64,000 nucleotides of DNA from Faecalibacterium sp. I4-3-84 (GCF_023347255.1 NZ_CP094466.1:2480001-2544000), one strand, 5' to 3'. Shown: positions 32,442-41,660, numbered from the stretch's first letter. Notes: generated by a model not told the origin, from the letters alone. Translations and numbers: made by a program.

Positions 32442-35105
32442 ATGCAATGGACCGGTTTGAATGAACTGCGTGAAAAGTACCTGAGCTTCTTTGAGAGCAA
32501 GGGCCACCTGCGTCTGGACAGCTTCCCGCTGGTGCCCAAGAACGACCCCAGCCTGCTGCTGATCAACAGCGGCATGGCCCCCATGAAAAAGTGGTTTCTG
32601 GCTCAGGAAGAGCCGCCCCGTCACCGCGTGACTACCTGCCAGAAGTGCATCCGCACCCCGGATATCGAGCGTGTTGGCATCACTGCCCGCCACGGCACCT
32701 TCTTTGAGATGCTGGGCAACTTCTCCTTCCAGGATTACTTCAAAGAGGAGGTCATTCCTTGGGCATGGGAGTTCCTGACTTCTGACGAGTGGATGGCCAT
32801 TCCGAAGGACCGCCTGCACATCTCTGTGTACGAAGAGGACGACGAGGCTTACGATATCTGGACCAAGAAGGTGGGCATCGCCCCCGACCACATGGTGCGT
32901 CTGGGCAAGGAAGACAACTTCTGGGAGCATGGCTCCGGCCCGTGCGGCCCCTGCTCCGAGATCTACTTTGACCGCGGCCCCGAGTACGGCTGCGGCAAGC
33001 CGACCTGCGGCGTGGGCTGCGACTGCGACCGCTATATGGAGATCTGGAATCTGGTGTTCAGTCAGTTCGATGCCGACGGCAAGGGCCACTACGAGCGTCT
33101 GGCACGCCCCAACATCGATACCGGCATGGGTCTGGAGCGTCTGGCCTGCGTGATGCAGGGCGTGGGCAACCTGTTTGAGGTGGACACTGTGCAGAGCGTG
33201 CTGCACCATGTAGAGCACATTGCCAACAAGACCTACGGCGAGGACGACAAGAACGATATCTCCATCCGCGTCATCACCGACCACATCCGCAGCTGCACCT
33301 TCATGGTGTCCGACGGCATCCTGCCTTCCAACGAGGGCCGCGGCTATGTGCTGCGCCGCCTGCTGCGCCGTGCTGCCCGCCATGGCCGTATGCTGGGCAT
33401 CACCCGCCCGTTCCTGGTGGAGCTGGTGGAGACTGTCATCCAGTCCAGCGAGAGCGCATACCCCGAGCTGCGCGAGCACGATGCTTATATCAAGAAGGTC
33501 ATCGGCACCGAGGAGGCAAACTTTGCCCGTACCATTGATGCCGGTATGAACATCCTGAACAACATGATCGACGGTCTGGAAAAGGCACATCAGCACCTGC
33601 TGAAGGGTCTGGATGTGTTCAAGCTGAACGATACCTTCGGCTTCCCGCTGGATCTGACCAAGGAGATCGCTGCAGAGCAGGGCATTGAGATCGACGAGGA
33701 AGGCTTCCACGCCGAAATGACCAAGCAGAAGGAGCGTGCCCGTGCAGAGCGCCTGAAGAAGAACATCTCCGGCTGGAGCGAGGATCTGTTCGGTGCGCTG
33801 GATGCAGAGCCCACCGTCTTTACCGGCTACGACACCCTGTGCGACAACGGCGTTGTGGTGGCCCTGAGCGACGAGGAGACCCTGACCGATGCCATTGCTA
33901 CCGACGAGGAAGCGAAGGACGGCGTGCTGGTGGTTCTGGATAAGACTCCCTTCTACGCTGAGATGGGCGGTCAGGCTGCGGACCACGGCATGCTGAACAG
34001 CGCCGACTGCAGCCTGCGCGTGCTGGATGTGAAGAAGACCCCCAAGGGATACTACGTCCACACCTGCGTGCTGGAGAGCGGCATCGTGAAGGTGGGCGAC
34101 CACCTGACCGCTCAGGTGGATAAGGAATACCGTATGGCCATTGCCCGCAACCACACCGCCACCCATCTGCTGCAGGCAGCTCTGCGTGAAGTGCTGGGCG
34201 ACCACGTCCATCAGGCAGGCTCCTATCAGGATGCAGAGATCACTCACTTCGACTTTACCCACTTCAGCGCTGTCACTCCCGAGGAGCTGGCTCGCGTGCA
34301 GAAGATCGTGAACGACAAGATCTACGAGTCCATGAACGTCACCGTCCGGGAAATGCCCATTGAGGAAGCCAAGAAGCTGGGTGCAATGGCTCTGTTCGGC
34401 GAAAAGTACGGCAAGGTCGTGCGTGTTGTGGACATCGAGGGTTGGTCTACCGAGTTCTGCGGCGGCACCCACGTGAAGAATACCGCCCAGATCGGCGGCT
34501 TCAAGATCGTGAGCGAGGCCTCCGTTGCTGCGGGCATCCGCCGCATCGAGGCTGTCACCGGCCGCAACCTGCTGATCCGTGCAAACCTGCAGGAGGCTAT
34601 GCTGCATACCGTGGCAAACACCCTGAAGGCAAATAACGTGACCGCTCTGCCCGTCCGTGCCGAGGCCGTGATGGCTGAGAACAAGGCTCTGGCCAAGGAG
34701 CTGGAAGAGATCAAGGCACAGGTCGCCGCTTCCAAGGTGACCAGCCTGTTTGATAATGCCGAGGAGATCGGCGGCGTGAAGATCGCTTCTGCATACTTCA
34801 CCGGCACCACCGGCGACACCCTGCGCGGCATGTGCGATACCATCCGCGACAAGGCTGTGAAGCCCGCTGTGGCGGTTCTGGTGGGCAAGGCTGAGGATAA
34901 GATCACCATGGCTGTCACTGTGACCAAACAGGCACAGGAAAAGGGTCTGAAGGCCGGTGCTCTGGTCAAGGAGATCGCTGCCATTGCCGGCGGCAAGGGC
35001 GGCGGCAAGCCGGACTTTGCAATGGCCGGCCTGAAGGACGAGACCAAGATCGACGAAGCTCTGGCTGCTGTCGGCGCCATCGTCAAGAAGGCTCTGGGCG
35101 AATAA
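32442..35105 (+). CDS. alaS: Alanine--tRNA ligase
   Basis: An 887-residue class II synthetase, normal AlaRS length. It begins with NELREKYLSFFESKGH. Catalytic motifs include TTCQKCIRTPDIERVG, FFEMLGNFSFQDYFKEE and GMGLERLACVMQG. The editing domain has HTATHLLQAALREVLG and the zinc site CGGTHVKNT. A C-terminal DHHA1-like domain ends with KGGGKPDFAMAG. Expression is controlled by the upstream T-box. Confidence 0.97.
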   Translation: MQWTGLNELREKYLSFFESKGHLRLDSFPLVPKNDPSLLLINSGMAPMKKWFLAQEEPPRHRVTTCQKCIRTPDIERVGITARHGTFFEMLGNFSFQDYFKEEVIPWAWEFLTSDEWMAIPKDRLHISVYEEDDEAYDIWTKKVGIAPDHMVRLGKEDNFWEHGSGPCGPCSEIYFDRGPEYGCGKPTCGVGCDCDRYMEIWNLVFSQFDADGKGHYERLARPNIDTGMGLERLACVMQGVGNLFEVDTVQSVLHHVEHIANKTYGEDDKNDISIRVITDHIRSCTFMVSDGILPSNEGRGYVLRRLLRRAARHGRMLGITRPFLVELVETVIQSSESAYPELREHDAYIKKVIGTEEANFARTIDAGMNILNNMIDGLEKAHQHLLKGLDVFKLNDTFGFPLDLTKEIAAEQGIEIDEEGFHAEMTKQKERARAERLKKNISGWSEDLFGALDAEPTVFTGYDTLCDNGVVVALSDEETLTDAIATDEEAKDGVLVVLDKTPFYAEMGGQAADHGMLNSADCSLRVLDVKKTPKGYYVHTCVLESGIVKVGDHLTAQVDKEYRMAIARNHTATHLLQAALREVLGDHVHQAGSYQDAEITHFDFTHFSAVTPEELARVQKIVNDKIYESMNVTVREMPIEEAKKLGAMALFGEKYGKVVRVVDIEGWSTEFCGGTHVKNTAQIGGFKIVSEASVAAGIRRIEAVTGRNLLIRANLQEAMLHTVANTLKANNVTALPVRAEAVMAENKALAKELEEIKAQVAASKVTSLFDNAEEIGGVKIASAYFTGTTGDTLRGMCDTIRDKAVKPAVAVLVGKAEDKITMAVTVTKQAQEKGLKAGALVKEIAAIAGGKGGGKPDFAMAGLKDETKIDEALAAVGAIVKKALGE

Positions 35106-35110
35106 GAAAA

Positions 35111-35215
35111 CGGGTTCGCCCTCTCCGTCAGCGCTGACGCGCTGCCAAAGTTTATGGTTTTGCCAAGGGCTCTCTCTTTGGGAGAGATGGACGCAAAGCG
35201 GCCTGAGAGGGCGGG
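35111..35215 (+). repeat. Cloverleaf-like palindromic intergenic repeat
   Basis: GCCCTCTC (35118-35125) pairs with GAGAGGGC (35205-35212), enclosing a perfect 14-bp palindrome (35126-35139) and a second hairpin TCTCTC/GAGAGA (35171-35187). From memory, sequences of this kind recur between genes in Faecalibacterium; only one copy was noted in this window. It may fold in RNA after alaS, but no T run follows. Confidence 0.55.
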
Positions 35216-35250
35216 GACGTTTATAAAATATCAGGAAGGAGTTGTTTCCC

Positions 35251-35583
35251 ATGGAAGATTGTCTGTTCTGTATGATCGCGGAGGGGAAGATCCCCTCCAA
35301 GAAGCTGTACGAGGACGAGCAGGTGGTGGCGTTTTACGACATCAACCCGCAGGCCAAGGTGCACTTTCTGGTGGTGCCCAAAAAGCACATTGTCTCTGCC
35401 GCTGCGCTGACCGAAGAGGACGGCGCACTGCTGGGCCATATCTTTGCAGTGATCGCAAAGCTGGCTGCGGAGCAGGGCCTGAACAGCGGCTACCGCGTCA
35501 TCTCCAATGTTGGCGAGGACGCAGGCCAGACCGTGAAACATCTGCATTTCCATGTTCTGGGCGGCGAAAAGCTGCCTGTTTGA
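35251..35583 (+). CDS. HIT family (HINT-like) nucleotide hydrolase
   Basis: A 110-residue protein with the histidine triad HLHFHVLGG near the C-terminus and an N-terminal CLFCMIAEGKIPS (Cys pair, as in zinc-binding HINT proteins). Such enzymes hydrolyse nucleoside phosphoramidates or AMP conjugates. Start ATG 35251 has AAGGAG about 10 nt upstream. Confidence 0.92.
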   Translation: MEDCLFCMIAEGKIPSKKLYEDEQVVAFYDINPQAKVHFLVVPKKHIVSAAALTEEDGALLGHIFAVIAKLAAEQGLNSGYRVISNVGEDAGQTVKHLHFHVLGGEKLPV

Positions 35584-35609
35584 TTCCAATAAAAAGGGAG
35601 CGTTGAATT

Positions 35610-36149
35610 ATGGCTGAGACCTATACTCTGCACGTTGCAGGCCTGACCCGTGAGCTGACCGTCTGCAAGGTGAATGACCACATGGACATTGCTGCTTTTA
35701 TCATGCTGGGTGATGCCGAGCTGACCGTGGCTGCTGCCGCTGAACTGCTGAAGAAGTGCCCGGATTTTGATATCCTGCTGACCGCCGAGGCCAAGGGCAT
35801 CCCTCTGGCACACGAGATGAGCCGCCAGAGCGGTAAGCCCTACGTCTGCGCACGCAAGGGCGAAAAGCTGTATATGACCGACCCCGTGGTGGTGGAGGAT
35901 CAGTCCATTACCACCGCAGGCAAGCAGAAGCTGGTTATCGACCGCAAGGAGCTGGACAAGATGAGCGGCAAGCGCGTTCTGGTGGTGGACGATGTCATTT
36001 CCACTGGCGGTTCGCTCAAGGCTCTGGACGCGCTGGCTGAGCAGACCCAGTGCACCATTGTGGGCCAGGCCGCTGTTCTGGCCGAGGGCGATGCAGCTGA
36101 GCGCAAGGATATCATCTTCCTGGAGCCGCTGCCTCTGTTCTTCCACTAA
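35610..36149 (+). CDS. Adenine/xanthine phosphoribosyltransferase-like protein
   Basis: This 179-residue type I phosphoribosyltransferase has the PRPP-binding motif RVLVVDDVISTGGS (residues about 125-138) and an AEAKGIPLAHEMSRQSGKP segment like that of Apt/Xpt enzymes. It probably salvages a purine base; the specificity is not certain. It lies 26 bp after the HIT gene and 6 bp before comEC, suggesting one transcript. Confidence 0.8.
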   Translation: MAETYTLHVAGLTRELTVCKVNDHMDIAAFIMLGDAELTVAAAAELLKKCPDFDILLTAEAKGIPLAHEMSRQSGKPYVCARKGEKLYMTDPVVVEDQSITTAGKQKLVIDRKELDKMSGKRVLVVDDVISTGGSLKALDALAEQTQCTIVGQAAVLAEGDAAERKDIIFLEPLPLFFH

Positions 36150-36155
36150 GCTGCA

Positions 36156-38279
36156 ATGCGACGCCCGCTCTGCGTTTTCTGTGCTGGAATGCTGGGTGTG
36201 GAGTTAGTGTGCGTTTTTTTGCCGCAAACGGAACTTTTTGTGCCGTTTGCGGCATTTTTTGTTGCCGTTTGTCTGGTGCTGTGCATCTTTGATGCTGCCC
36301 GCAAAGCAGCGCTCTGCATCCTGCTGGGTGCTGCTGTGGGTATGGCATCGGTGCTGCACACGGCAAACCGGCTGGAGCGCATCCGTGTGCAATATGCAGG
36401 CCGTCCGCTGGTGCTGACCGCAGAGGTGGAAAGCACGGCGGATTCCTACGATCCCGGTATCGTGGATGCTGTTTTGCATGTAGAGAAAGTGAACGGCAGC
36501 GCGGCATCCTTCCGGGTGGAGTGCAGTGCTTTGCCGGAGTGCAAAGCCGGGGAAAGGGTGCAGGGAAGATTTATACTGTCGGCCCCGGCATCCGGAAGCC
36601 GGGTCAGCCTGTATGCGGACGGCATCGTTCTGCAGGCGGAAATGGACGAGGATGGGCCGGAGCTTACAGTTCTGGGCGAAAGCGGCAGCTTCCGCGCCCG
36701 CACCCACCGCCTGCAGCAAAGGCTCAGTGCGTCGCTGCGCCGCCGTATGGACGGCAAGACCGGCGGTGTGCTGGCTGCCATGACTACCGGCGACCGGAGT
36801 TATCTGTCTTCGGCCATGCGCAGCGCCTACCGGGGCGCGGGTCTTGCCCATGTGCTGGTGGTAAGCGGAATGCATGTGTCCATTTTGTGCGGTGATATCC
36901 TCAGCACACTCCTGCCCTACGAGTGGGAGCAGAGCTACCGCAGGCGCAGATGCCGGGCGGTATTCCGAAGTCTGCTGGCCTTTTTGCTGATGGGCGTGAC
37001 CGGCTTCACACCCTCGGTATGCCGCGCCGCAGTGGCGGTCTGGGTCGGTGCACTGGGTGTGTGGCTGTACGGCCCGCCGGATACCCTTACCTCTCTGGCG
37101 GTGGCAGGTATCGTTATGACCGCAGGCAACAGTTATGCAGTGTGCGATATCGGCTTTGAACTTTCGTTTGCGGCGGTGGTGGGCACGGTGGCAGGCGGTG
37201 TGTGCATCCGCCGCGCCCGGGATGCGTGGTACCACCGCTTCTGGAAGAAAGCAAAGAACCCGGTGAAGCGCCCATGGTATTTCAAACTGCAGGAACGTCT
37301 TTGGGGCCTTGCGGAAAGCATTTGCATCTCGTTTTGTGCTTCGGTGGCCACATTCCCGGTGCTGGTGCTGCGCGGGCTGAGTGTGAGCATTTATGCGGTG
37401 GTATCCAGTGTGGCGGTGCTGTGGCTCATCCAGCCCATGATGCTGCTGGGCCTTGGCACGGCCTTTGCCGGCTTGGTACCCGCTCTTACTCCGCTGTATG
37501 GGGTGCTGTCCGCAGCGTCTGCGGCGTTGACCGGCCTGCTCGACCGCTGGGCCGTCTGGATTTCCGCAAAACCGGGCGCGGGAATCTACTTCGATACGGC
37601 CTATGCAGCCATCGTGTGTCTGGTGCTGATCCTGTTGTGCTGGCTGGCGTTCCACTGGCGGGTACGGCTGCGGGTGGCAGGGCCATGCATCCTGCTGGCG
37701 GCAGCTGTTTCCATCGGGCTGGGCAATGCTCTCAGCCGGGATGTGGTGCACATCGACCTTGTAGGCAGCGCCAACGCGCCGGCAGTGGTCGTCACCCAGA
37801 ACGATACCGCCGTGGTGCTGTTCCGGGGCGGAGCTTCTGCCCAGAACGCAGTGGAAAACCAGCTTGCCCGGCGGGGCGTGCAGACTGTGGAGCTTGTGGC
37901 AGACCTGCGCACAAACCCTAACACAAACCCTAAAACGGCCTGTACACTGGAAGCAGAGCGGACACTTCCGGCAGCAGAAATGGCGGTGAACACAGCACAA
38001 AAGCTGCGGTGCACACCGGCTCTGGTGGAAATGCTGCGCACCCGAAATGGCTGTCTTGTGCGGCTGACCATCGGCAACCGGCAGTTTGCCGTGGTCAATG
38101 GAACTGTAGAACTGGCAAAACAGGTCACAGTGCAGTGGCTGCTGGCATCCCCTGCAAAGCCGGATGCTGTGCAGTATAAAAATGTTCTGGCCCTGCGCAG
38201 CTATGACTGGATGGACAACAGAAAAGAACTGGCGGCATCCATCAGCCTGCGGCGGCGCGGCGGGCTGAAACTGCACTGA
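36156..38279 (+). CDS. comEC: ComEC/Rec2 DNA-uptake channel protein
   Basis: The 707-residue protein has three N-terminal membrane helices, an OB-like domain (about residues 70-175) and the Competence domain with many helices. GAGLAHVLVVSGMHVSIL is the ComEC signature (about residues 228-245). The C-terminal about 170 residues sit where a metallo-beta-lactamase-like domain would be, but I see no HxHxDH motif, so that domain is degenerate or shortened. It is expected to move single-stranded DNA across the membrane. ComF is encoded elsewhere in the window. Confidence 0.88.
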   Translation: MRRPLCVFCAGMLGVELVCVFLPQTELFVPFAAFFVAVCLVLCIFDAARKAALCILLGAAVGMASVLHTANRLERIRVQYAGRPLVLTAEVESTADSYDPGIVDAVLHVEKVNGSAASFRVECSALPECKAGERVQGRFILSAPASGSRVSLYADGIVLQAEMDEDGPELTVLGESGSFRARTHRLQQRLSASLRRRMDGKTGGVLAAMTTGDRSYLSSAMRSAYRGAGLAHVLVVSGMHVSILCGDILSTLLPYEWEQSYRRRRCRAVFRSLLAFLLMGVTGFTPSVCRAAVAVWVGALGVWLYGPPDTLTSLAVAGIVMTAGNSYAVCDIGFELSFAAVVGTVAGGVCIRRARDAWYHRFWKKAKNPVKRPWYFKLQERLWGLAESICISFCASVATFPVLVLRGLSVSIYAVVSSVAVLWLIQPMMLLGLGTAFAGLVPALTPLYGVLSAASAALTGLLDRWAVWISAKPGAGIYFDTAYAAIVCLVLILLCWLAFHWRVRLRVAGPCILLAAAVSIGLGNALSRDVVHIDLVGSANAPAVVVTQNDTAVVLFRGGASAQNAVENQLARRGVQTVELVADLRTNPNTNPKTACTLEAERTLPAAEMAVNTAQKLRCTPALVEMLRTRNGCLVRLTIGNRQFAVVNGTVELAKQVTVQWLLASPAKPDAVQYKNVLALRSYDWMDNRKELAASISLRRRGGLKLH

Positions 38280-38283
38280 TGCT

Positions 38284-38311
38284 TTGCAATCCGGGCCGAG
38301 TGTGGTACAAT
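38284..38311 (+). promoter_or_regulatory. Promoter of holA-rnmV
   Basis: TTGCAA (38284-38289) and TACAAT (38306-38311), 16 bp apart, just after comEC. Confidence 0.55.
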
Positions 38312-38361
38312 AACATTTGCTATAAGTATAGTACCAGCTACAGCAGAAAGGGGAGAGCCGT

Positions 38362-39390
38362 TTGGCAACGGAAGCAAAATTGCGGCAGCTGGCCGACAAG
38401 GGCTGTCCGGTATATTATTTTTATTCCAGCGAGCGGTATCTTGTCCGGCAGGCGATCACGGCCATCACCCGCATCCTGACCGCAGACAGCGACGAGGATG
38501 CCACGGTTCTGGATGGAGCTGCGCCGGAGATCGAACAGCTCATCATGGCGGCGGGTACCATCTCATTTTTTGGTACCCGGCGTGTGGTGGTGCTGCCGGA
38601 GATCGACCCTACAGCTTACAGTGACAAGGATCTGGAAGAGTTGAACAGCACCCTTTCCAGTCTGGAAAATGCTGTGGTGGTGCTGGGCAGTGTGTTTGAA
38701 CTGGAGCGCAGCAAGCTCAAAACAGGCAAGCGCGCACAGAAGCTGATCGCGCAGTGCAAGGCGCTTGGCTACACCGAAGAATTGGCTAAGCCCAAGCCCT
38801 TTGAACTGAAAATGATGATGATCGATCGCGCAAAGGAGCAGAAAACCACCCTGCCAGACGGCGCAGCGGCGGCGCTGCTGGAGCGCTGCGGCGAGGATCC
38901 GTTCCTTTTGGAAAATGAGGTGGACAAACTCTGTGCATTGTCCGGGTATCAGACGGTCACGGCAGCGATGGTGGCGGAAATGGGCACGGTCAGTCTGGAA
39001 GCAGACGTGTTCGAGATGATCCGCATGATCACGGCCAAAAACGCCACAGGTGCCTGCAAAAAGCTGCAGACTTTGCTGCGCCTGCAGCAGGAGCCCATTG
39101 CCATTACAGCGGCCATGATCGGCAGCTATGTGGATCTGTACCGGGTCAAGCTGGGGGCAGCAAAACGGAAAAATTACAGCACGGTATTCAAGGATTTTGG
39201 CTATAAGGGCAGTGATTACCGGCTCAAGCGGTCGGCCGAAACAGCCTCGCATTACACGCTGGGCCAGATCGAAAACTGTATGCAGGTGCTGCTGGAACTG
39301 GACCAGAGCCTGAAAAGCCAGCCTACCGATGACCAGATCCTGCTGGAAACAGCGCTGTGCCGGTTGGCAATGGCGGGGAGCGGACGATGA
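38362..39390 (+). CDS. holA: DNA polymerase III subunit delta
   Basis: A 342-residue clamp-loader subunit starting at TTG 38362 with AAAGGGGAGA upstream. Features are the N-terminal YYFYSSERYLVRQAI, the central ENEVDKLCAL and the helical C-terminus (KSQPTDDQILLETALCRLA). It opens the beta clamp during replication. Its stop overlaps the RNase M5 start (ATGA). Confidence 0.9.
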   Translation: MATEAKLRQLADKGCPVYYFYSSERYLVRQAITAITRILTADSDEDATVLDGAAPEIEQLIMAAGTISFFGTRRVVVLPEIDPTAYSDKDLEELNSTLSSLENAVVVLGSVFELERSKLKTGKRAQKLIAQCKALGYTEELAKPKPFELKMMMIDRAKEQKTTLPDGAAAALLERCGEDPFLLENEVDKLCALSGYQTVTAAMVAEMGTVSLEADVFEMIRMITAKNATGACKKLQTLLRLQQEPIAITAAMIGSYVDLYRVKLGAAKRKNYSTVFKDFGYKGSDYRLKRSAETASHYTLGQIENCMQVLLELDQSLKSQPTDDQILLETALCRLAMAGSGR

Positions 39391-40001
39391 AGGAAAACGA
39401 AATGATCCATACAGGCCGGGTGCTCATTGTGGAGGGCAAATACGATGCGGCCCGGCTTTCCCATCTGACCGATGCCATGATCCTGCTGACGGATGGCTTT
39501 GGCATTTACAGCGACAAAAAGCGCCAGCAGCTGTTCAAAGCACTGGCGCAGAAAAACGGCCTGATCCTGCTCACGGATTCGGACGCAGCAGGCTTCCGCA
39601 TCCGCACCTACATCACCAATCTGGTGGGAGAAAAGAATGTGGTGCAGGCTTACGTGCCCGCGATCCACGGCAAGGAAAAGCGCAAGGAACAGCCCGGCAA
39701 GGAGGGCCTGCTGGGGGTCGAGGGCGTGGACGATGCCATCGTTCTGCAGGCGCTGCGGGATGCCCTTGGCGCTGAGGCGGGTGCCGCAGCGGCCCGCCCG
39801 GAAGGACGGCAGATCACCTATACCGACCTCTACGAGTGGGGGCTTTCCGGCAGGCCGGGCAGCGCCGAGCGCAAGGCAAAGCTTCTGAACGCGCTGAACC
39901 TGCCGCCGCGTCTTTCCAAAAAGGAGCTGGTGGAAGCGCTGAATCGACTGTATACTTTTGAACAATTGGACGAACTGCAGTTGAAAATCCTGGATAGCTG
40001 A
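39387..40001 (+). CDS. rnmV: Ribonuclease M5-like TOPRIM protein
   Basis: A 204-residue protein with a TOPRIM domain: LIVEGKYDAARL (catalytic Glu) and LILLTDSDAAGFRIR (DxD). RNase M5 matures 5S rRNA in Firmicutes. Start ATG 39387 overlaps the holA stop; an upstream in-frame extension lies within holA. The C-terminal region (from about 130) ends in LYTFEQLDELQLKIL. Confidence 0.85.
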   Translation: MKENEMIHTGRVLIVEGKYDAARLSHLTDAMILLTDGFGIYSDKKRQQLFKALAQKNGLILLTDSDAAGFRIRTYITNLVGEKNVVQAYVPAIHGKEKRKEQPGKEGLLGVEGVDDAIVLQALRDALGAEAGAAAARPEGRQITYTDLYEWGLSGRPGSAERKAKLLNALNLPPRLSKKELVEALNRLYTFEQLDELQLKILDS

Positions 40002-40029
40002 CTGCATGGCGCAGGGGCGAGCGCACCGC

Positions 40030-40731
40030 TCACCTCTGCGCTGTTTTTGTACCCGGAACATCCCACCGCTGGCGCAGAAGTTCCAGCGCATGAGTTTCCA
40101 GACGGGAAACATAGCTGCGGCTGATGTCCAGCAGTTTTGCAGTTTCCAGCTGGGTCAGCGGCGGCTGGCCGGAAAGACCATACCGCAGCAGAATGATCTG
40201 TCGCTCCCTGGCGGGCAGGCCGTCCAGCAGCTGCCGCATCCGGCGGATATCGTCCTGCGTTTCGCAGGTGTCCTCCATGCAGAAGCTGTCCTGCAGCACA
40301 TCGGCCAGCGTCAGCGCAGAGTTACCATCTGATTCCAGCGCTTCCTGCAGCGAGACGGTCCCGCCGGTTTTGCGGTTCCGGCGGAACTGCATCCGGATCT
40401 CATTTTCAATGCACCGGCTGGCGTAGGTGGAAAAGCGTGCCCGACGGTCAGAGTCGAAGGTGTCTACCGCTTTCATCAGGCCGATGGTGCCGATGGAAAT
40501 AAGGTCGTCCTGATCGCCGGGCAGGGCGTAGTATTTTTTTACGATGTGTGCCACCAGACGCAGATTGTGCCGGATCAGTTTTTCCCGTGCGGCAGGGTCA
40601 CCGGCACGCAGTGCGGCAAAGGCTTCGTTTTCCTCCCGGGCAGAGAGGGGCCGCGGGAAGCTGCCGCTTTCCAGATGAAGCGCCAGGACCAGAAACTTTG
40701 TGGCAAAAAATTGCAGAAGAGATAAAAACAT
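40030..40731 (-). CDS. sigK: Sigma-70 family factor, SigK-like
   Basis: This 233-residue sigma factor has an N-terminal hydrophobic stretch (FLSLLQFFATKFLVLALHL), as in pro-sigma-K. Region 2 follows: REKLIRHNLRLVAHIVKKYY, DLISIGTIGLMKAVDTFD, then FSTYASRCIENEIRM. Region 4 ends with LLDISRSYVSRLETHALELL. These blocks match SigK/SigE-type factors. Start ATG 40731 follows GGGGAGGGG. SigK normally drives mother-cell sporulation genes; no sporulation gene is nearby. Confidence 0.85.
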   Translation of the reverse strand: MFLSLLQFFATKFLVLALHLESGSFPRPLSAREENEAFAALRAGDPAAREKLIRHNLRLVAHIVKKYYALPGDQDDLISIGTIGLMKAVDTFDSDRRARFSTYASRCIENEIRMQFRRNRKTGGTVSLQEALESDGNSALTLADVLQDSFCMEDTCETQDDIRRMRQLLDGLPARERQIILLRYGLSGQPPLTQLETAKLLDISRSYVSRLETHALELLRQRWDVPGTKTAQR

Positions 40732-40789
40732 GCCGACCCCTCCCCATAGTATCATAAACGGTTACTGTAATCTATGAAGGAGGGCTTGC

Positions 40790-41254
40790 CTATTTTCCTG
40801 CCTCCCGTGCGAACAGCTCCGCTTCGTTGTCCATAAAATACGGATAAGCGTCCTTGTCTGCAATGAGGTAGACGGGATTCTGCAAAATAGACTTGATGGA
40901 AAACCGGGTGAAAGAACGCCCGGTTTTTGTTTTGATGCCCTGCCGTCCCAGTTCTTCAATCAGGCTGGAAAAGTCGCTGATGTTGCGGCTGATGCGGTCC
41001 AGACGGTAGACCACAATGGCCCTGAATTTCCGGTCCTTGGCCGCAGTCATCATCTTTTTGAAATCTGGGCGGTTCAGGTTGCCGCCGGAAAAGCCCTCGT
41101 CCTCAAAGACAACGGCATGTTCCGCAGCGGCATCGCCGTAGTGAGTGCAGATATATTCGCGGCAGAGGTCGATCTGATTTCCGATACTTTCGCCCTTGCC
41201 GGTATAGCGGGATTTGCGGGAATAGATGGCAATGGTGTCGGCAGTTTTGGCCAT
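40790..41254 (-). pseudogene. Large serine recombinase with internal deletion and lost C-terminus
   Basis: About 154 residues remain of a 500-plus-residue TndX/TnpX-type recombinase. The N-terminal catalytic domain is present (TIAIYSRKSRYTGKGESIGN with nucleophilic Ser, EDEGFSGGNLNRPDF, VVYRLDRISRN). After SSLIEELGRQGI the sequence jumps in frame to KTKTGRSFTRFSIKSILQNP, normally about 100 residues further on. It ends soon after AYPYF. The zinc-ribbon and coiled-coil domains are missing. AAGGAG precedes ATG 41254. Confidence 0.8.
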
Positions 41255-41296
41255 GAGATACTCCTTTCCTGTTATCCGGTGGCCGTAGATGCGGCT

Positions 41297-41324
41297 ATTG
41301 TAGCATGGCAGGCCATCTTTGCAA
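41297..41324 (-). promoter_or_regulatory. Promoter of the serine recombinase
   Basis: On the minus strand TTGCAA (41319-41324) and extended -10 TGCTACAAT (TACAAT at 41297-41302), 16 bp apart. The motif CATGCTACAATAGC recurs before the small gene at 50275-50469. Confidence 0.6.
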
Positions 41325-41413
41325 AGAAAAATAACGATAGTCATACATATTTCATCATACTACGAACGGAGGTGTCAAGGATGTGACAAGGCAGAACAAG
41401 CGAGGAAGTCAGG

Positions 41414-41655
41414 ATGTTTGACTATTTCTATGGGCAGTCGGGCGAGATGTTCTCGTATTTCCGGGTGCCCAAAATTTTATTCCGGGACATAAAATTCAAG
41501 GACCTGTCCACTGATGCCAAAACGCTGTACGGCATCCTGTTGGACCGCATGAGCCTGTCCGTGAAAAACGGATGGCTGCACTCTACAATGCACCCACGAC
41601 CATGCAGCTTTATTACCAGAACCAAACCAATCATGATTTATCGAACAGGGGGTGA
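41414..41655 (+). pseudogene. RepA_N-type replication initiator, N-terminal remnant
   Basis: Residues 1-54 (starting FDYFYGQSGEMFSYFRVPKI, with DAKTLYGILLDRMSLSVKNGW) match the N-terminus of RepA_N initiator proteins of Firmicute plasmids and conjugative elements. After NGW, at about 41577, the homology ends. A different frame then reads APTTMQLYYQNQTNHDLSNRG and stops at 41655, possibly the natural tail of the same or a neighbouring gene. A deletion of most of repA explains both pieces. Confidence 0.7.
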
Positions 41656-41660
41656 TGAAA

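Noticed and set aside
32133-35300. Minus-strand open frame of 1055 codons opposite alaS
   Set aside because: Pure shadow of the alaS codon pattern; it also covers the T-box leader, and no ribosome binding site or motif is seen.
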